64,000 bases of DNA from Microtetraspora malaysiensis (GCF_001528665.1 NZ_BBYJ01000007.1:455953-519952); one strand, 5' to 3'; shown: positions 38,290 to 48,765, numbered from the stretch's first letter. Program-made: numbers and translations. Notes: generated by a model not told the origin, from the letters alone.

Positions 38290-40527
38290 TCAGCGACCGC
38301 CGACCGGAATCTCGAACCAGACCGCCTTGCCCTCGCGGGTGGGACGCGACCCCCAGCGCTTGGCGAGCTGATCGACGAGGTAGAGGCCGCGGCCGCCCTC
38401 GTCGTTCTCCCCGGCGCTGCGGATGCGCGGCAGCCGCAGGTCCTGGTCGAACACCTCGACCCACACGGACTCCTCGCCGCGGCGCAGCCGCAGCGTGAAC
38501 TCCTTGTCGCCGGCGACCTCGTCCTCGAAGCCGGGGACGTCCCACGACTCGTCCCACGACTCGTCGAACGGCAGCGGCGGACCGTCCATGATCAGGTCAC
38601 GGCGGGGGACGCTGGCGCTCGCCGCGTGCAGCACCACGTTGGTGACGACCTCGGACACCAGCAGGCAGGCAAGCTCGGCGCGCTCCTCCGGGACCTCCCA
38701 GCGCTCGAACGCGTCGGACGCCATGCGCCGCGCCTCACCCACCATGATCGGCTGGGCGGGGAATGTCTGCTCCTCGTACTGGAGCTCGGCGCCGACCGAG
38801 CGGATCACGAGGATCGCCATGTCGTCGTCGATCTCTCCGGGGATGGCGCCGGTCGCCGCGTCGGCGATCCGCTCGACGCTGTCCCCGGCGATCTTCGCGA
38901 CCTTGTCGCAGAGCATCCGCAGCGTCTCGTCCTCGCTCGGCTGCGGCTCCTCCGAGTCACGTGGGGGCCGCCGGTCGACCAAGCCGTCGGTGTAGAGCAG
39001 GAGCGCCGCGCCGGGCGGCAGGACCCGGGTCTCCTCCTTGTAGACCAGGTCGGCGTGGACGCCCTTGGCGTGGACGCCGAGCGGCTGACCGACCTCGCTG
39101 ATGTCGAGCTCGCTGACGTTGCCGTCGACGATCAGCAGCGGCGGCGCGTGCCCGGCGTTGGCGAACGAGAGCTGCCGCGACCAGGCGTCGTAGACGAGGT
39201 ACTGGCAGGTGACGATCGGCGGGTTGGTGATGTCCTCGCCGAAGTCGTCGCGTTCGGGGGCGGCGACGATCCGGGTCCACTCGTCCAGGCGGGCGAGGAT
39301 GTCGGCGGGCGGCTTGTCGTCCTGGGCGAAGGCGCGCAGCGCGGCACGGAGCTGCCCCATGACGGCGGCCGCCTTGGCCCCGCGGCCCTCGACGTCGCCG
39401 ATGACGATGCCGACCCGGCCGGCCGACAGCGGGATCACGTCGTACCAGTCGCCGCCGACCTGTGTCTGGATGCCCTGGCCGTGCGAGGCGAGCGGCGCGG
39501 CCGGGCAGTAGCGGACCGCGATCTCCAGACCGTCGAGCGCCGGCAGCTCGCGCGGCAGCAGGTGCTTCTGGAAGGACTCGGCGGTGTGCCGCTCCTCCTC
39601 GAACAGCAGCGCGTTGTCGACGGCGATCGCCACCCGGGTGGCGATCGCGCCGACGAAGTCGCGGTCGAACGTGTCGTAGTGCGGGGAGCGCCGGTCGGTG
39701 AGGTTGGACAGGCTGAGGTACATCAGGCCGAGCGTCTCGCCGCGGACGCACAGCGGCGCCACGATGGCGGAGGTCATGCCGATCTCGCCGCAGATGCGGA
39801 CCGACGCCTCGCTCGGCGCGGGATAGCTGACCTGGGAGAAGTCCTCGATGAGGATGGTCTCCTGGCGGCGCAGGGCCGTGTCGGCGTAATGACCGGAGGG
39901 ATACCTGACCTCGCCGCCGACCGGCAGCCACGACTCCGGCGGCGGCGACCAGCCGTTCACGTGGTGGGAGACCTTGCGGATCAGCCGGTCGCCCTCGACC
40001 AGCTCGATGAAGCAGTGGTCCGCGAACTGCGGCACCAGCATCTCCGCGACCCGGTTGAGCGTCTCCTCGACGTACAGCGAGCCGGCCAGCCGTTCGCCGA
40101 TGCGCTCCAGCAGACCGAAGCGGTCCTTCTCGCGCTCGTTGCTGCGCATGGCCTCGCGTGCGGTGATCACGATGCCGGTGACCGAGCCGGACGGATGCCG
40201 CAGCGGGACGGCCTGGGCCCGCACGTAGATCATCGTGCCGTCGGCGCGCACGATGTCGAAGGTGCCCTCCCAGACGCCCCCTCTGAGCACGCTCTTGGCC
40301 AGCTCGGCGGTCAGCGGGTGGTCCTTCTCGGTGATGCCGAGAGAGAGGAGCGACTCCTTGCCCTCGTCCCCGCCCGGACGGCCGAACAGCCGCTCGGCGA
40401 ACGGGTTCCAGTAGAGGACGTTGCTGAACCTGTCGGTGACGACGACGGCCATCTCGGCCTGGTCCAGCACGGAACCGGCGGTGAGGTGGTCCGCGCTGTC
40501 CTGCGAGAGGTCCCCCCAACGTTTCAT
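38290..40527 (-). CDS. PAS-GAF-SpoIIE phosphatase-HATPase regulatory protein
   Basis: 745 aa. PAS domain at about residues 20-130 (VVVTDRFSNVLYWNPFAERL), GAF domain about 145-310 (EETLNRVAEMLVPQFADHCF), PP2C-like SpoIIE phosphatase about 325-535 (VGGDWYDVIPL, GDVEGRGAKAAAVM), and an RsbW-like HATPase about 580-745 (LVSEVVTNVVLHA, GRGLYLVDQLAKRWG). Such proteins combine RsbU-type phosphatase and anti-sigma kinase activities over STAS antagonists. A STAS protein is encoded at 51451-51795 but linkage is not shown. ATG at 40527 with AAGGGG in front. Confidence 0.92.
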   Translation of the reverse strand: MKRWGDLSQDSADHLTAGSVLDQAEMAVVVTDRFSNVLYWNPFAERLFGRPGGDEGKESLLSLGITEKDHPLTAELAKSVLRGGVWEGTFDIVRADGTMIYVRAQAVPLRHPSGSVTGIVITAREAMRSNEREKDRFGLLERIGERLAGSLYVEETLNRVAEMLVPQFADHCFIELVEGDRLIRKVSHHVNGWSPPPESWLPVGGEVRYPSGHYADTALRRQETILIEDFSQVSYPAPSEASVRICGEIGMTSAIVAPLCVRGETLGLMYLSLSNLTDRRSPHYDTFDRDFVGAIATRVAIAVDNALLFEEERHTAESFQKHLLPRELPALDGLEIAVRYCPAAPLASHGQGIQTQVGGDWYDVIPLSAGRVGIVIGDVEGRGAKAAAVMGQLRAALRAFAQDDKPPADILARLDEWTRIVAAPERDDFGEDITNPPIVTCQYLVYDAWSRQLSFANAGHAPPLLIVDGNVSELDISEVGQPLGVHAKGVHADLVYKEETRVLPPGAALLLYTDGLVDRRPPRDSEEPQPSEDETLRMLCDKVAKIAGDSVERIADAATGAIPGEIDDDMAILVIRSVGAELQYEEQTFPAQPIMVGEARRMASDAFERWEVPEERAELACLLVSEVVTNVVLHAASASVPRRDLIMDGPPLPFDESWDESWDVPGFEDEVAGDKEFTLRLRRGEESVWVEVFDQDLRLPRIRSAGENDEGGRGLYLVDQLAKRWGSRPTREGKAVWFEIPVGGR

Positions 40528-40650
40528 CCGACGATCACCCCTTGGGGGCGGGTGTTCGCAAAGCGGACCACTGGCGCTCCTGCCTGAACAGAGGCTGGGT
40601 TCTGACGAGAGAGGAGGGGCTCCCTGTTGTGACTCACCAAACGAATTCGA

Positions 40651-41355
40651 TCATCGTCTCGTGACGAAGACGTGCGCGGCGACGTCGCGCGGAAGTTCCA
40701 CAAAGTCGATCTCCGCTTCACCGTCACCCGTCACCCGTACACCGTCATCGCTCGCCGCGAGCGTCACCTCGCGTCCGGGTTGTATCCCAACTTGCTTGAG
40801 TTTAAGCATCACGACGGGATCGCTTTGCACTTGTTCGCTAATTCGGCGCACTACAGCGGGCACATCCCTGGGTCCGGCCAGATCGACCAGGGACAGAACC
40901 TGATCGTCCTTGACCGAACCGGGCTGCTCCACGCCCAGCTCGCCGAGCCCCGGGATGGGGTTGCCGTGCGGGCACGCGGTGGGATTGTCGAGGAGACCCA
41001 CCAGGCGCGTCTCCACCGATTCCGACATCACGTGCTCCCAGCGGCACGCCTCGATGTGCACCTCCTCCCACGGCAACCCGATCACCTGGGTCAGGAGGCA
41101 CTCGGCGAGGCGGTGCTTGCGCATGACCCTGATCGCCAGCGTGCGGCCGAGGTCGGTCATGCTCAGATGGCGGTCGCCCTCGACCTTGACCAGCCCGTCG
41201 CGTTCCATCCGGGCGACCGTCTGGCTGACAGTGGGGCCGCTCTGCTGAAGCCGCTCCGCGATGCGCGCGCGCAGCGGAACGATGCCCTCCTCCTCCAGCT
41301 CGAAGATCGTCCGGAGGTACATCTCGGTGGTATCGATCAGGCCGTGTGCGGTCAA
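40651..41355 (-). CDS. ideR: Iron-dependent repressor, DtxR/IdeR family
   Basis: 234 aa from TTG at 41355, chosen because CGGGAGGAACG is directly in front and because the N-terminus then matches IdeR (LIDTTEMYLRTIFELEEEG). The HTH is at about residues 25-50 (RARIAERLQQSGPTVSQTVA). Metal-site residues lie in RKHRLAE, HIEACRWEH and PHGNPIP. A C-terminal SH3-like domain (LAASDDGVRVTG) completes the three-domain form. Represses iron uptake genes when Fe2+-loaded. No iron-uptake gene lies beside it. Confidence 0.95.
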   Translation of the reverse strand: MTAHGLIDTTEMYLRTIFELEEEGIVPLRARIAERLQQSGPTVSQTVARMERDGLVKVEGDRHLSMTDLGRTLAIRVMRKHRLAECLLTQVIGLPWEEVHIEACRWEHVMSESVETRLVGLLDNPTACPHGNPIPGLGELGVEQPGSVKDDQVLSLVDLAGPRDVPAVVRRISEQVQSDPVVMLKLKQVGIQPGREVTLAASDDGVRVTGDGEAEIDFVELPRDVAAHVFVTRR

Positions 41356-41432
41356 CGTTCCTCCCGTCCTGTAATCGATGCTACGAGCTTCCGATGTGTT
41401 CGCAGCCGACCCTATTGGGGAAGCGACATGGG

Positions 41433-42044
41433 ATGGCAAACATCGGTGCGGAACGTTTTCTTCCGGGGGAGATGAGCCTCCCCGCGCTACGTGAGGCCGC
41501 CCGCCGGTGCCAGGGATGCGACCTCTACCGGAACGCCACACAGACCGTCTTCGGAGCGGGCGTTCCGGACGCCCGCTACATGCTCGTGGGCGAGGAACCG
41601 GGAGACCAGGAAGACCGCCAGGGGGCGCCGTTCGTCGGCCCCGCGGGCCATGTGCTGGACCGCGCCCTTGAGGATGCGGGCATCGACCGCGACACCGTCT
41701 ACGTGACCAACGCCGTCAAACACTTCAAGTTCCAGCCGCGCGGCAAGCGCAGGATCCACCAGAAGCCGACCGCCGCCGAGATCGACGCGTGCCACCCGTG
41801 GCTCACCGCGGAGATGAGCCTGGTGAACCCGGAGATCACGGTGGTCCTCGGCGCCACCGCCGCACGCGCGCTGCTCGGTCCCGCGTTCCGGGTGACCCGG
41901 GAGCGCGGACGGCCCCTCCCCCGTTCGGAGGGCGGCTTCTACCTCGCCACCGTGCATCCCTCGTCGATCCTCCGGGCGCCGGACAGGGACGCGGCCTACG
42001 CCGGTTTCCTCTCCGATCTCCGGGTCGCCGCCGCGCTGCCCTGA
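41433..42044 (+). CDS. udgX: UdgX-type uracil-DNA glycosylase
   Basis: 203 aa from ATG at 41433. Family 4-like core: Fe-S cysteines begin at Cys26 and Cys29 (CQGCDLY), and motif A is GEEPGDQEDRQGAPFVGP. The diagnostic UdgX loop KRRIH is present with His109, followed by HPSSILR near the end. Known of M. smegmatis UdgX: the equivalent histidine attacks the abasic sugar and leaves the enzyme covalently bound to uracil-containing DNA. Divergent from ideR. Confidence 0.93.
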   Translation: MANIGAERFLPGEMSLPALREAARRCQGCDLYRNATQTVFGAGVPDARYMLVGEEPGDQEDRQGAPFVGPAGHVLDRALEDAGIDRDTVYVTNAVKHFKFQPRGKRRIHQKPTAAEIDACHPWLTAEMSLVNPEITVVLGATAARALLGPAFRVTRERGRPLPRSEGGFYLATVHPSSILRAPDRDAAYAGFLSDLRVAAALP

Positions 42045-42068
42045 ACGGCGTCGCGTGGTCCCCGGGGG

Positions 42069-42713
42069 TCAGGGCGCGAGGCGTTCCAGAACCCATCCCG
42101 TGCCGGCCCGCCGGTAGCGAAGCCGGTCATGCATCCGGTCGGTCTGCCCCTGCCAGAACTCCATCTCCTCCGGGATGACCCGGAACCCGCCCCAGAAGTC
42201 CGGTGTCGGCGGATCCTCCGGCCAGCGCTCGGCCAGCGCCGCGTACCTTTCGTCCAGCTCCTCGCGGGACCGCACCACCGCCGACTGGCGCGACGCCCAC
42301 GCCGCGACGCGGGAGCCGTACGGGCGGGAGCGGAAGTAGGCGTCGGAGTCCTCGCGGGACACCCGGACGACGCGGCCCTCGATGCGGACCTGGCGGCGGA
42401 TGGGGTGCCACGGGAAGAGCAGGCAGGCCCGCGGGTTCTCGGTGAGGTCGCGGCCCTTACGGGACTCGTAGTTGGTGAAGAAGACGAAGCCGCGCTCGTC
42501 GAAGCCCTTCAACAGGACAGTGCGCGCGGACGGCCGGCCACCGGCGGAACTGGTGGCCACGATCATGGCGTTGGGCTCGGGCAGCCCGGCCTCGACCGCG
42601 TCGGCGAACCACACCGCGAACTGGCCCACCGGGTCGTCGGCGAGGCCGGATTCGAGCAGGGGTTCGCCCTCGTAGCTGTGCCGGAGGCCGGGCAGATGAG
42701 AAGCGGTGTCCAC
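42069..42713 (-). CDS. pdxH: Pyridoxamine 5'-phosphate oxidase
   Basis: 214 aa from GTG at 42713. FMN-dependent enzyme making PLP from PNP/PMP. The signature FWQGQTDRMHDR near the C-terminus is exact, and RTVLLKGFDERGFVFFTNYE and CLLFPWHPIRRQVRIEG form the FMN and substrate sites. Convergent with udgX (24-bp gap) and divergent from citrate synthase; pdxH beside a citrate synthase gene is a recurring actinobacterial pairing. Confidence 0.97.
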   Translation of the reverse strand: MDTASHLPGLRHSYEGEPLLESGLADDPVGQFAVWFADAVEAGLPEPNAMIVATSSAGGRPSARTVLLKGFDERGFVFFTNYESRKGRDLTENPRACLLFPWHPIRRQVRIEGRVVRVSREDSDAYFRSRPYGSRVAAWASRQSAVVRSREELDERYAALAERWPEDPPTPDFWGGFRVIPEEMEFWQGQTDRMHDRLRYRRAGTGWVLERLAP

Positions 42714-42812
42714 GGAACGGTATTGTTGCGCGCTTGACAGAGGACGCCTGCATCAGCCCCTACCAGGGACAACGGCGTTTCATAGGGACCGGCGGGAACC
42801 CAGTGGAACCCT

Positions 42813-42831
42813 GCGGGTTAAATTGACCCGC
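42813..42831 (+). promoter_or_regulatory. Palindromic operator before citrate synthase
   Basis: GCGGGT-N7-ACCCGC (spacer TAAATTG), 52 bp upstream of the GTG start. The AT-rich spacer inside GC arms suggests a dimeric regulator site. Confidence 0.4.
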
Positions 42832-42883
42832 CGGTATCTCGACATCAAGGCTTTTGACTTCACAAGAGAGGGAGGCGGCCGAA

Positions 42884-43990
42884 GTGTCCGACTTCAAACC
42901 CGGACTCGAAGGCGTGGTGGCTTTCGAGACCGAGATCGCGGAACCGGACAAAGAAGGGGGCGCCCTTCGCTACCGGGGCGTCGACATCGAGGAACTCGTG
43001 GGCCGTGTCTCGTACGGACACGTCTGGGGCCTGCTCGTCGACAACGAGTTCCAGCCGGGACTGCCTCCGGCCGAGCCCTACCCCGTTCCTGTCCACTCCG
43101 GTGACATCCGCGTCGACGTGCAGAGCGCGCTCGCGATGCTCGCCCCCGCGTACGGTTTCCGCCCGCTTCTCGACATCGACGACGCCCAGGCCCGCGACGA
43201 CCTCGCCCGCGCCTCGGTGACCGCGCTGTCGTTCGTGGCGCAGTCCTCCCGTGGCCTGGGCCTGCCGATGGTTCCGCAGAAGCGCGTCGACGAGGCGCAG
43301 AGCATCGTCGAGCGGTTCATGGTCCGCTGGCGTGGCGAGCCGGATCCCAAGCACGTCAAGGCCATTGACGCGTACTGGACCTCGGCGGCCGAGCACGGCA
43401 TGAACGCCTCCACGTTCACCGCCCGTGTGATCGCCTCCACCGGCGCCGACGTCGCCGCCGCCCTGTCGGGCGCGGTGGGCGCGATGTCCGGTCCGCTGCA
43501 CGGTGGCGCCCCCGCCCGCGTGCTGCACATGATCGAGGGCGTCGAGCAGGTCGGCGACGCCAAGAAGTACGTCCAGGCCGAGCTGGACAAGGGCCAGCGG
43601 CTCATGGGCTTCGGTCACCGCGTCTACCGGGCCGAGGACCCCCGCGCCCGGGTGCTGCGCCGTACGGCCAAGGAGCTGGGCGCGCCGCGCTACGAGGTCG
43701 CCGCCGCTCTGGAGCAGGCCGCTCTGGAGGAGCTGCACGCCCGCAAGCCCGACCGCGTGCTCGCCACCAACGTCGAGTACTGGGCCGCGGTCGTCCTCGA
43801 CTTCGCCGAGGTTCCCCCCCACATGTTCACCTCCATGTTCACCTGCGCGCGCACGGCCGGCTGGGCCGCGCACATCCTCGAGCAGAAGCGCACGGGCAGG
43901 CTGGTCCGCCCCAGCGCCAACTACGTCGGCCCTTCCCAGCGCTCGATCAACGACGTCCCCGGCGCGGCCGAAGTCATCGACAAGATCTGA
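42884..43990 (+). CDS. citA: Citrate synthase 2
   Basis: 368 aa from GTG at 42884 (VSDFKPGLEGVVAFETEIAE), with GAGAGGGAGGCGG in front. Two-domain citrate synthase of the short actinobacterial type. Active-site segments HGGAPARVLHMI (His), MGFGHRVYRAEDPRA (His and Arg) and the downstream Asp region PPHMFTSMFTCARTAGW are intact. Condenses acetyl-CoA and oxaloacetate in the TCA cycle; a methylcitrate role cannot be excluded. Followed by a strong terminator. Confidence 0.95.
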   Translation: MSDFKPGLEGVVAFETEIAEPDKEGGALRYRGVDIEELVGRVSYGHVWGLLVDNEFQPGLPPAEPYPVPVHSGDIRVDVQSALAMLAPAYGFRPLLDIDDAQARDDLARASVTALSFVAQSSRGLGLPMVPQKRVDEAQSIVERFMVRWRGEPDPKHVKAIDAYWTSAAEHGMNASTFTARVIASTGADVAAALSGAVGAMSGPLHGGAPARVLHMIEGVEQVGDAKKYVQAELDKGQRLMGFGHRVYRAEDPRARVLRRTAKELGAPRYEVAAALEQAALEELHARKPDRVLATNVEYWAAVVLDFAEVPPHMFTSMFTCARTAGWAAHILEQKRTGRLVRPSANYVGPSQRSINDVPGAAEVIDKI

Positions 43991-44030
43991 GCTGAACACG
44001 GCCGGCGTCCCGTCGGCTGTCTCCCCGATT

Positions 44031-44065
44031 CGGCCCGCACATCCGGTGCGGGCCGTTTCCGTTTT
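44031..44065 (+). terminator. Rho-independent terminator of citrate synthase
   Basis: CGGCCCGCAC pairs with GTGCGGGCCG around an ATCCG loop, followed by TTTCCGTTTT. Confidence 0.85.
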
Positions 44066-44112
44066 CCGGCCTCTCCCGAGAGGCTTCTCCCCCGGACACG
44101 CGGACGGCGCGG

Positions 44113-46779
44113 TCAGGGGCGGCCGGACTGCTCGCTCGGCGGCGCGTCGGGAAGGCCCGCGCAGACCTGGTCGGCGGGCGGCCGCTCGTCCATGTCCAGC
44201 AGCCCGCACCGCACCATCGGCACTACGTGCCGCGGCGCGTCGGTCACCTTCATGACGGCGACGACCTTGTTCGCGGGGTCGTGCCGCTCGGTGTCCACGA
44301 AGTCGATCACCCCGCTCGACCCGTTCCAGGCGGCCTGTCGCGAGGTGAGGGCGAGTTCGTAGAGGACGTCCCCCTTGCTGGGCAGCGCTCCGCCCCGGTA
44401 CGCCCGGTTCGCCGCCTGGTAGACCACGCTGATCGCGTCGTACGTGAGGATCAGGTTGTCGTCGGACGCGTTCGGGTGGCCGCCCCGCAGCAGGCCGTAG
44501 ACGAACGCGGTGGGCGCGGCCGAGCTGCGCCGCCACAGCTCGCGGCCGGCCAGCGCCGCGTGGTAGACCTCGACCCGGCGCAGGCTTGTGATCTCGTCCC
44601 CGTGGTCGGCCACGACCTTGATGACGTCGTCGCTGGCGATGACCCGCACCGTCTCCGGCCCGCACGCCTTGCCCTCCAGCGCCCGCAGGAAGTCGAGGAA
44701 CTCCGGCGCCCGGCCGGCGTAGAGGTACACGTCGGGCCGGCGGCGGCAGGCGTCCAGGGCCGCCTTGGAGATGCCCCCGCCGCCCACGCTGTAGTAGATG
44801 GGGGTGCGCACCGCGACGTGTTCCGCGCCGAGCGCGGCGACGAGGTCGTCGGCCAGGTTGCCGGTGTACTCGTCGCCGGGCGTCCGGTCCTGCACGATCA
44901 CCGCCGACGGGTGCGCCACATCGTGCAGGAGCGTACGGCGGGCGAACCGGGCGACGAGGGCGGCTTCGCGGAAGTTCGTCGGCCCCGCGTGAAAGTAGTA
45001 CCGGGAGGGATAGTCGGCCTCGCCGTCGATCGAGCCGTCCCTGATGTAGCCGAGGCGGTCGGCGGTCCCGGTGGTGCCGACCATCGGGATCTTCGCCTCG
45101 TCCAGCACCTGGATGGCCTCCTGGACGCCCGCCACGCTGCGCGGGAAGCCGACCACGCCGACCACGTGAGGGTCGCTCTCGGCCAGCTCCCTGATCAGCT
45201 CGGCGCCGCGCTGCCCCTGCCGGAGGTTGTCGCCGGAGTTCGCGACCAGCACCCGGAGCCGCGGCGTGCTGGTGACCGTGCGCTGGTACTCCTCGACCGC
45301 CGCCAGCTCGGCCAGCGCGCCCGCCCGCCGGCTGTCCTCCGGCACGGTGTCCCTGATGGAGTACTCGCCGGACAGCACCACGCTGACGTAGGAGCCGGCC
45401 TCCGTGGCGGAGGCGTTGTTCTGGTCGATCTTCGCGATCAGCGTGGTGACGTCGCCCGTGAACAGGCCGCCGGGGGCGGGCCCGTCGGCGTTGACCACGC
45501 CCACGCACTCCCCGTCGATCCGCTCGGCGAAGTCGAGGCCGCCGCAGTGCGCGAGCCGGTCCCGCTGGTTCTGCACCGCCCAGATGGCCGGGCCGACGAC
45601 CAGCAGCGCCACCGCCGACCAGTAGCCGATCGCTCGCAACCGGCTGCGCAGCAGGCGCGGCCGATGGTCGGCGTCCGGGAGGGGGCCGCCCGCGGCCACC
45701 ACCATGCGCAGGCGGGGCACCCGCCGCCGCGCCCTCCCGCGCCACCCCTTGACCAGCGCCGGGAGCCGCGCGAGGTCGGCGGGCGCGGCGCTCCGCCGCT
45801 CGTCCTTCAGCTCGTCCGGGAGCGCGGCGATGACCAGGATCGGGGCCGGCAGCCCGGTCTCCTCGGTGGTCTCCTCCAGGATCCGCAGGAACCGCTCGGT
45901 GGGCTCGCCGGACCGCCGCGCCTCCAGGAGGAGCATGCCGTACAGGCCGCGCCCCCAGCTCGGCCAGGGGATGATCCACCTCTGGTACGCCTGCCGGAGG
46001 TCCTGGCAGAAGGCGTGGATCAGCAGCCGGTCGATCTCGTCGTCGCTCGCGTTGGCCAGCCGGAGGGCGTATCTGGGCAGCCGTTCGAACCGCCGCCTCG
46101 TCAGGTACGGCTGCCGCCTGAACCAGCCGTTGAAGAACGATCCCCTGATGGACAGCACCGCCTGCAACGCCGTACCGGACAGGGCCACGAGGATGCCGAG
46201 CGCCCACGGGATCAGGCCCACCAGGTCCGACGCGCCGCCGGCCAGCCACACCGCGAGCGTGCCCAGCGGCACCCAGGTGGTGGCCGCGCGCCCGATGAAG
46301 TCCGCCGCGGTCCTGCGGTTCCGGTCGCCGCCGAACCGGGCCCTGCGCCACGCCTTGACCCGTTCCTTGAACTCGTCCTGGCCGGTGCGCGAGTGCGGGG
46401 CGGGCGGCCACCGGCCGGCGGCGCCGGCTCCGTCCCGCGCGTCGTCGTCGGCGGGCCGGTCGTCGCGCTGCCGCCTGGCCCACAGGACGAACTGGACGAG
46501 CGGGAATCGGGGCGGCGGCAGGAACGACCCGGGCACCGGCTTGCCGAGCTGCCCGTGCTCACCCGCCAGGGCCGCCACCAGGTCGTACAGCGTGCCGTAC
46601 TCGCCGGACTCCGCTGACGCGTGCGGGACGACGTCCTGGAAGGGCGCGGCGAGCCGCGCGGCCGCCTCGGCGGCGCCCCCGTCCGGGCCGGTGACGACGA
46701 TGATGGGAAGGGGCTGATCGGCACGCCAGAACCACGGCCTGCGGACGAGCTGCTCAATGGCGTCATGCGGATCGGCCAC
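44113..46779 (-). CDS. P-loop-like / membrane / periplasmic-binding-protein fusion
   Basis: 888 aa from GTG at 46779 (GGGAG nine bases in front). N-terminus (about 25-50) has a nucleotide-binding-like PIIVVTGPDGGAAEAAARLA, but the P-loop Lys is absent. Two transmembrane helices at about 168-208 (WVPLGTLAVWLAGG, LIPWALGILVALSGTALQ), a cytoplasmic middle part, a third helix at about 382-402 (IGYWSAVALLVVGPAIWAV), then an extracytoplasmic PBP1-type domain from about 440 to the end (SVVLSGEY, VVGVVGFPRSVAGVQEAIQV). It resembles branched-chain amino acid binding proteins tethered to a cytoplasmic STAND-like module. Probably a ligand sensor; function unknown. Confidence 0.75.
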   Translation of the reverse strand: MADPHDAIEQLVRRPWFWRADQPLPIIVVTGPDGGAAEAAARLAAPFQDVVPHASAESGEYGTLYDLVAALAGEHGQLGKPVPGSFLPPPRFPLVQFVLWARRQRDDRPADDDARDGAGAAGRWPPAPHSRTGQDEFKERVKAWRRARFGGDRNRRTAADFIGRAATTWVPLGTLAVWLAGGASDLVGLIPWALGILVALSGTALQAVLSIRGSFFNGWFRRQPYLTRRRFERLPRYALRLANASDDEIDRLLIHAFCQDLRQAYQRWIIPWPSWGRGLYGMLLLEARRSGEPTERFLRILEETTEETGLPAPILVIAALPDELKDERRSAAPADLARLPALVKGWRGRARRRVPRLRMVVAAGGPLPDADHRPRLLRSRLRAIGYWSAVALLVVGPAIWAVQNQRDRLAHCGGLDFAERIDGECVGVVNADGPAPGGLFTGDVTTLIAKIDQNNASATEAGSYVSVVLSGEYSIRDTVPEDSRRAGALAELAAVEEYQRTVTSTPRLRVLVANSGDNLRQGQRGAELIRELAESDPHVVGVVGFPRSVAGVQEAIQVLDEAKIPMVGTTGTADRLGYIRDGSIDGEADYPSRYYFHAGPTNFREAALVARFARRTLLHDVAHPSAVIVQDRTPGDEYTGNLADDLVAALGAEHVAVRTPIYYSVGGGGISKAALDACRRRPDVYLYAGRAPEFLDFLRALEGKACGPETVRVIASDDVIKVVADHGDEITSLRRVEVYHAALAGRELWRRSSAAPTAFVYGLLRGGHPNASDDNLILTYDAISVVYQAANRAYRGGALPSKGDVLYELALTSRQAAWNGSSGVIDFVDTERHDPANKVVAVMKVTDAPRHVVPMVRCGLLDMDERPPADQVCAGLPDAPPSEQSGRP

Positions 46780-46875
46780 GACGGGTGTCTCCCGGACGGA
46801 AACGCTTGTTTCGGCTCGTGCATGATCAATTGCTGTGGCACACCATGATGTCTCACATTGCGGACCTGGGTCTAG

Positions 46876-48018
<1,143 letters not shown>

Positions 48019-48042
48019 TCAGCTCCCGTCCAGGACGCCACC

Positions 48043-48072
48043 GGGCCGGCACGCCAGCGCGCGTGCCGGCCC
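48043..48072 (+). terminator. Terminator of serC
   Basis: A perfect 12-bp stem GGGCCGGCACGC / GCGTGCCGGCCC with a CAGCGC loop, 24 bases past the stop. Confidence 0.8.
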
Positions 48073-48168
48073 GCGGCGTGCCTGGGCCCGTGCCCGGCGG
48101 GCAAAAGAAGTCATCAGACCTCCGTAGAGTTTTCTCCCGCAACGCACAGAAATGGGACAGGAGCGACG

Positions 48169-48720
48169 GTGACTACGACTTCGGGGGATCTGCGGGCTCG
48201 GCAGCGCAGCCTGGGATACCTGATGTTTGCCAGCAGGTGGCTGCAGGTGCCCCTCTACCTCGGGTTGATCGTCGCCCAGGGCGTCTACGTGTGGCAGTTC
48301 ATGGTCGAGCTGTGGCACCTGGTCACCGGCGACTTCAGCGCCAGCGGCATGAACATCGAGCAGTCGGTGATGCTCAGCGTGCTCGGCCTCATCGACGTCG
48401 TGATGATCTCGAACCTGCTCATCATGGTGATCGTGGGCGGATACGAGACGTTCGTGTCACGGATCCGCCTTGAGGGCCACCCCGACGAGCCCGAGTGGCT
48501 GTCCCACGTCAACGCGAACGTGCTCAAGGTCAAGCTGGCCACCGCGATCATCGGCATCTCGTCGATACATCTGCTGCAGACCTTCATCAGGGCTCGTGAG
48601 ATGAACACCGAGACGATGCTGTGGCAGACCGTGATCCACCTGGTGTTCATCGTGTCCGCGATCGGGCTGGCCCTCATCGACCGGATGCTCAACTCCTCGG
48701 CCCACGACCGCGACCACTGA
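48169..48720 (+). CDS. YqhA/UPF0114 family membrane protein
   Basis: 183 aa from GTG at 48169 with AGGAGCGACG in front. Four hydrophobic segments ([73 protein letters not shown]) and the family block [17 protein letters not shown]. No biochemical role is established for UPF0114 proteins. Convergent with the rhomboid gene. Confidence 0.88.
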   Translation: MTTTSGDLRARQRSLGYLMFASRWLQVPLYLGLIVAQGVYVWQFMVELWHLVTGDFSASGMNIEQSVMLSVLGLIDVVMISNLLIMVIVGGYETFVSRIRLEGHPDEPEWLSHVNANVLKVKLATAIIGISSIHLLQTFIRAREMNTETMLWQTVIHLVFIVSAIGLALIDRMLNSSAHDRDH

Positions 48721-48729
48721 CCGACGGAA

Positions 48730-48765
48730 GGGCGGCTCCGGGACACAGTCGGCCCGGAGGCGCCC
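48730..48765. terminator. Terminator between YqhA-like and rhomboid genes
   Basis: A 13-bp stem with one mismatch (GGGCGGCTCCGGG with CCCGGAGGCGCCC) and a 10-nt loop, just past the YqhA-like stop. It can serve both converging genes. Confidence 0.6.

Noticed and set aside
38248-40587. 779-codon frame antisense to the SpoIIE-type gene
   Set aside because: Shadow; the minus strand has four recognisable domains.
42854-42883. TTG start for citrate synthase at 42854
   Set aside because: GTG at 42884 has the strong GGGAGG site and gives the family N-terminus.
44227-46617. 796-codon frame antisense to the PBP fusion
   Set aside because: Shadow; composition is Arg/Pro/Gly/Ala with no hydrophobic segments or motifs.
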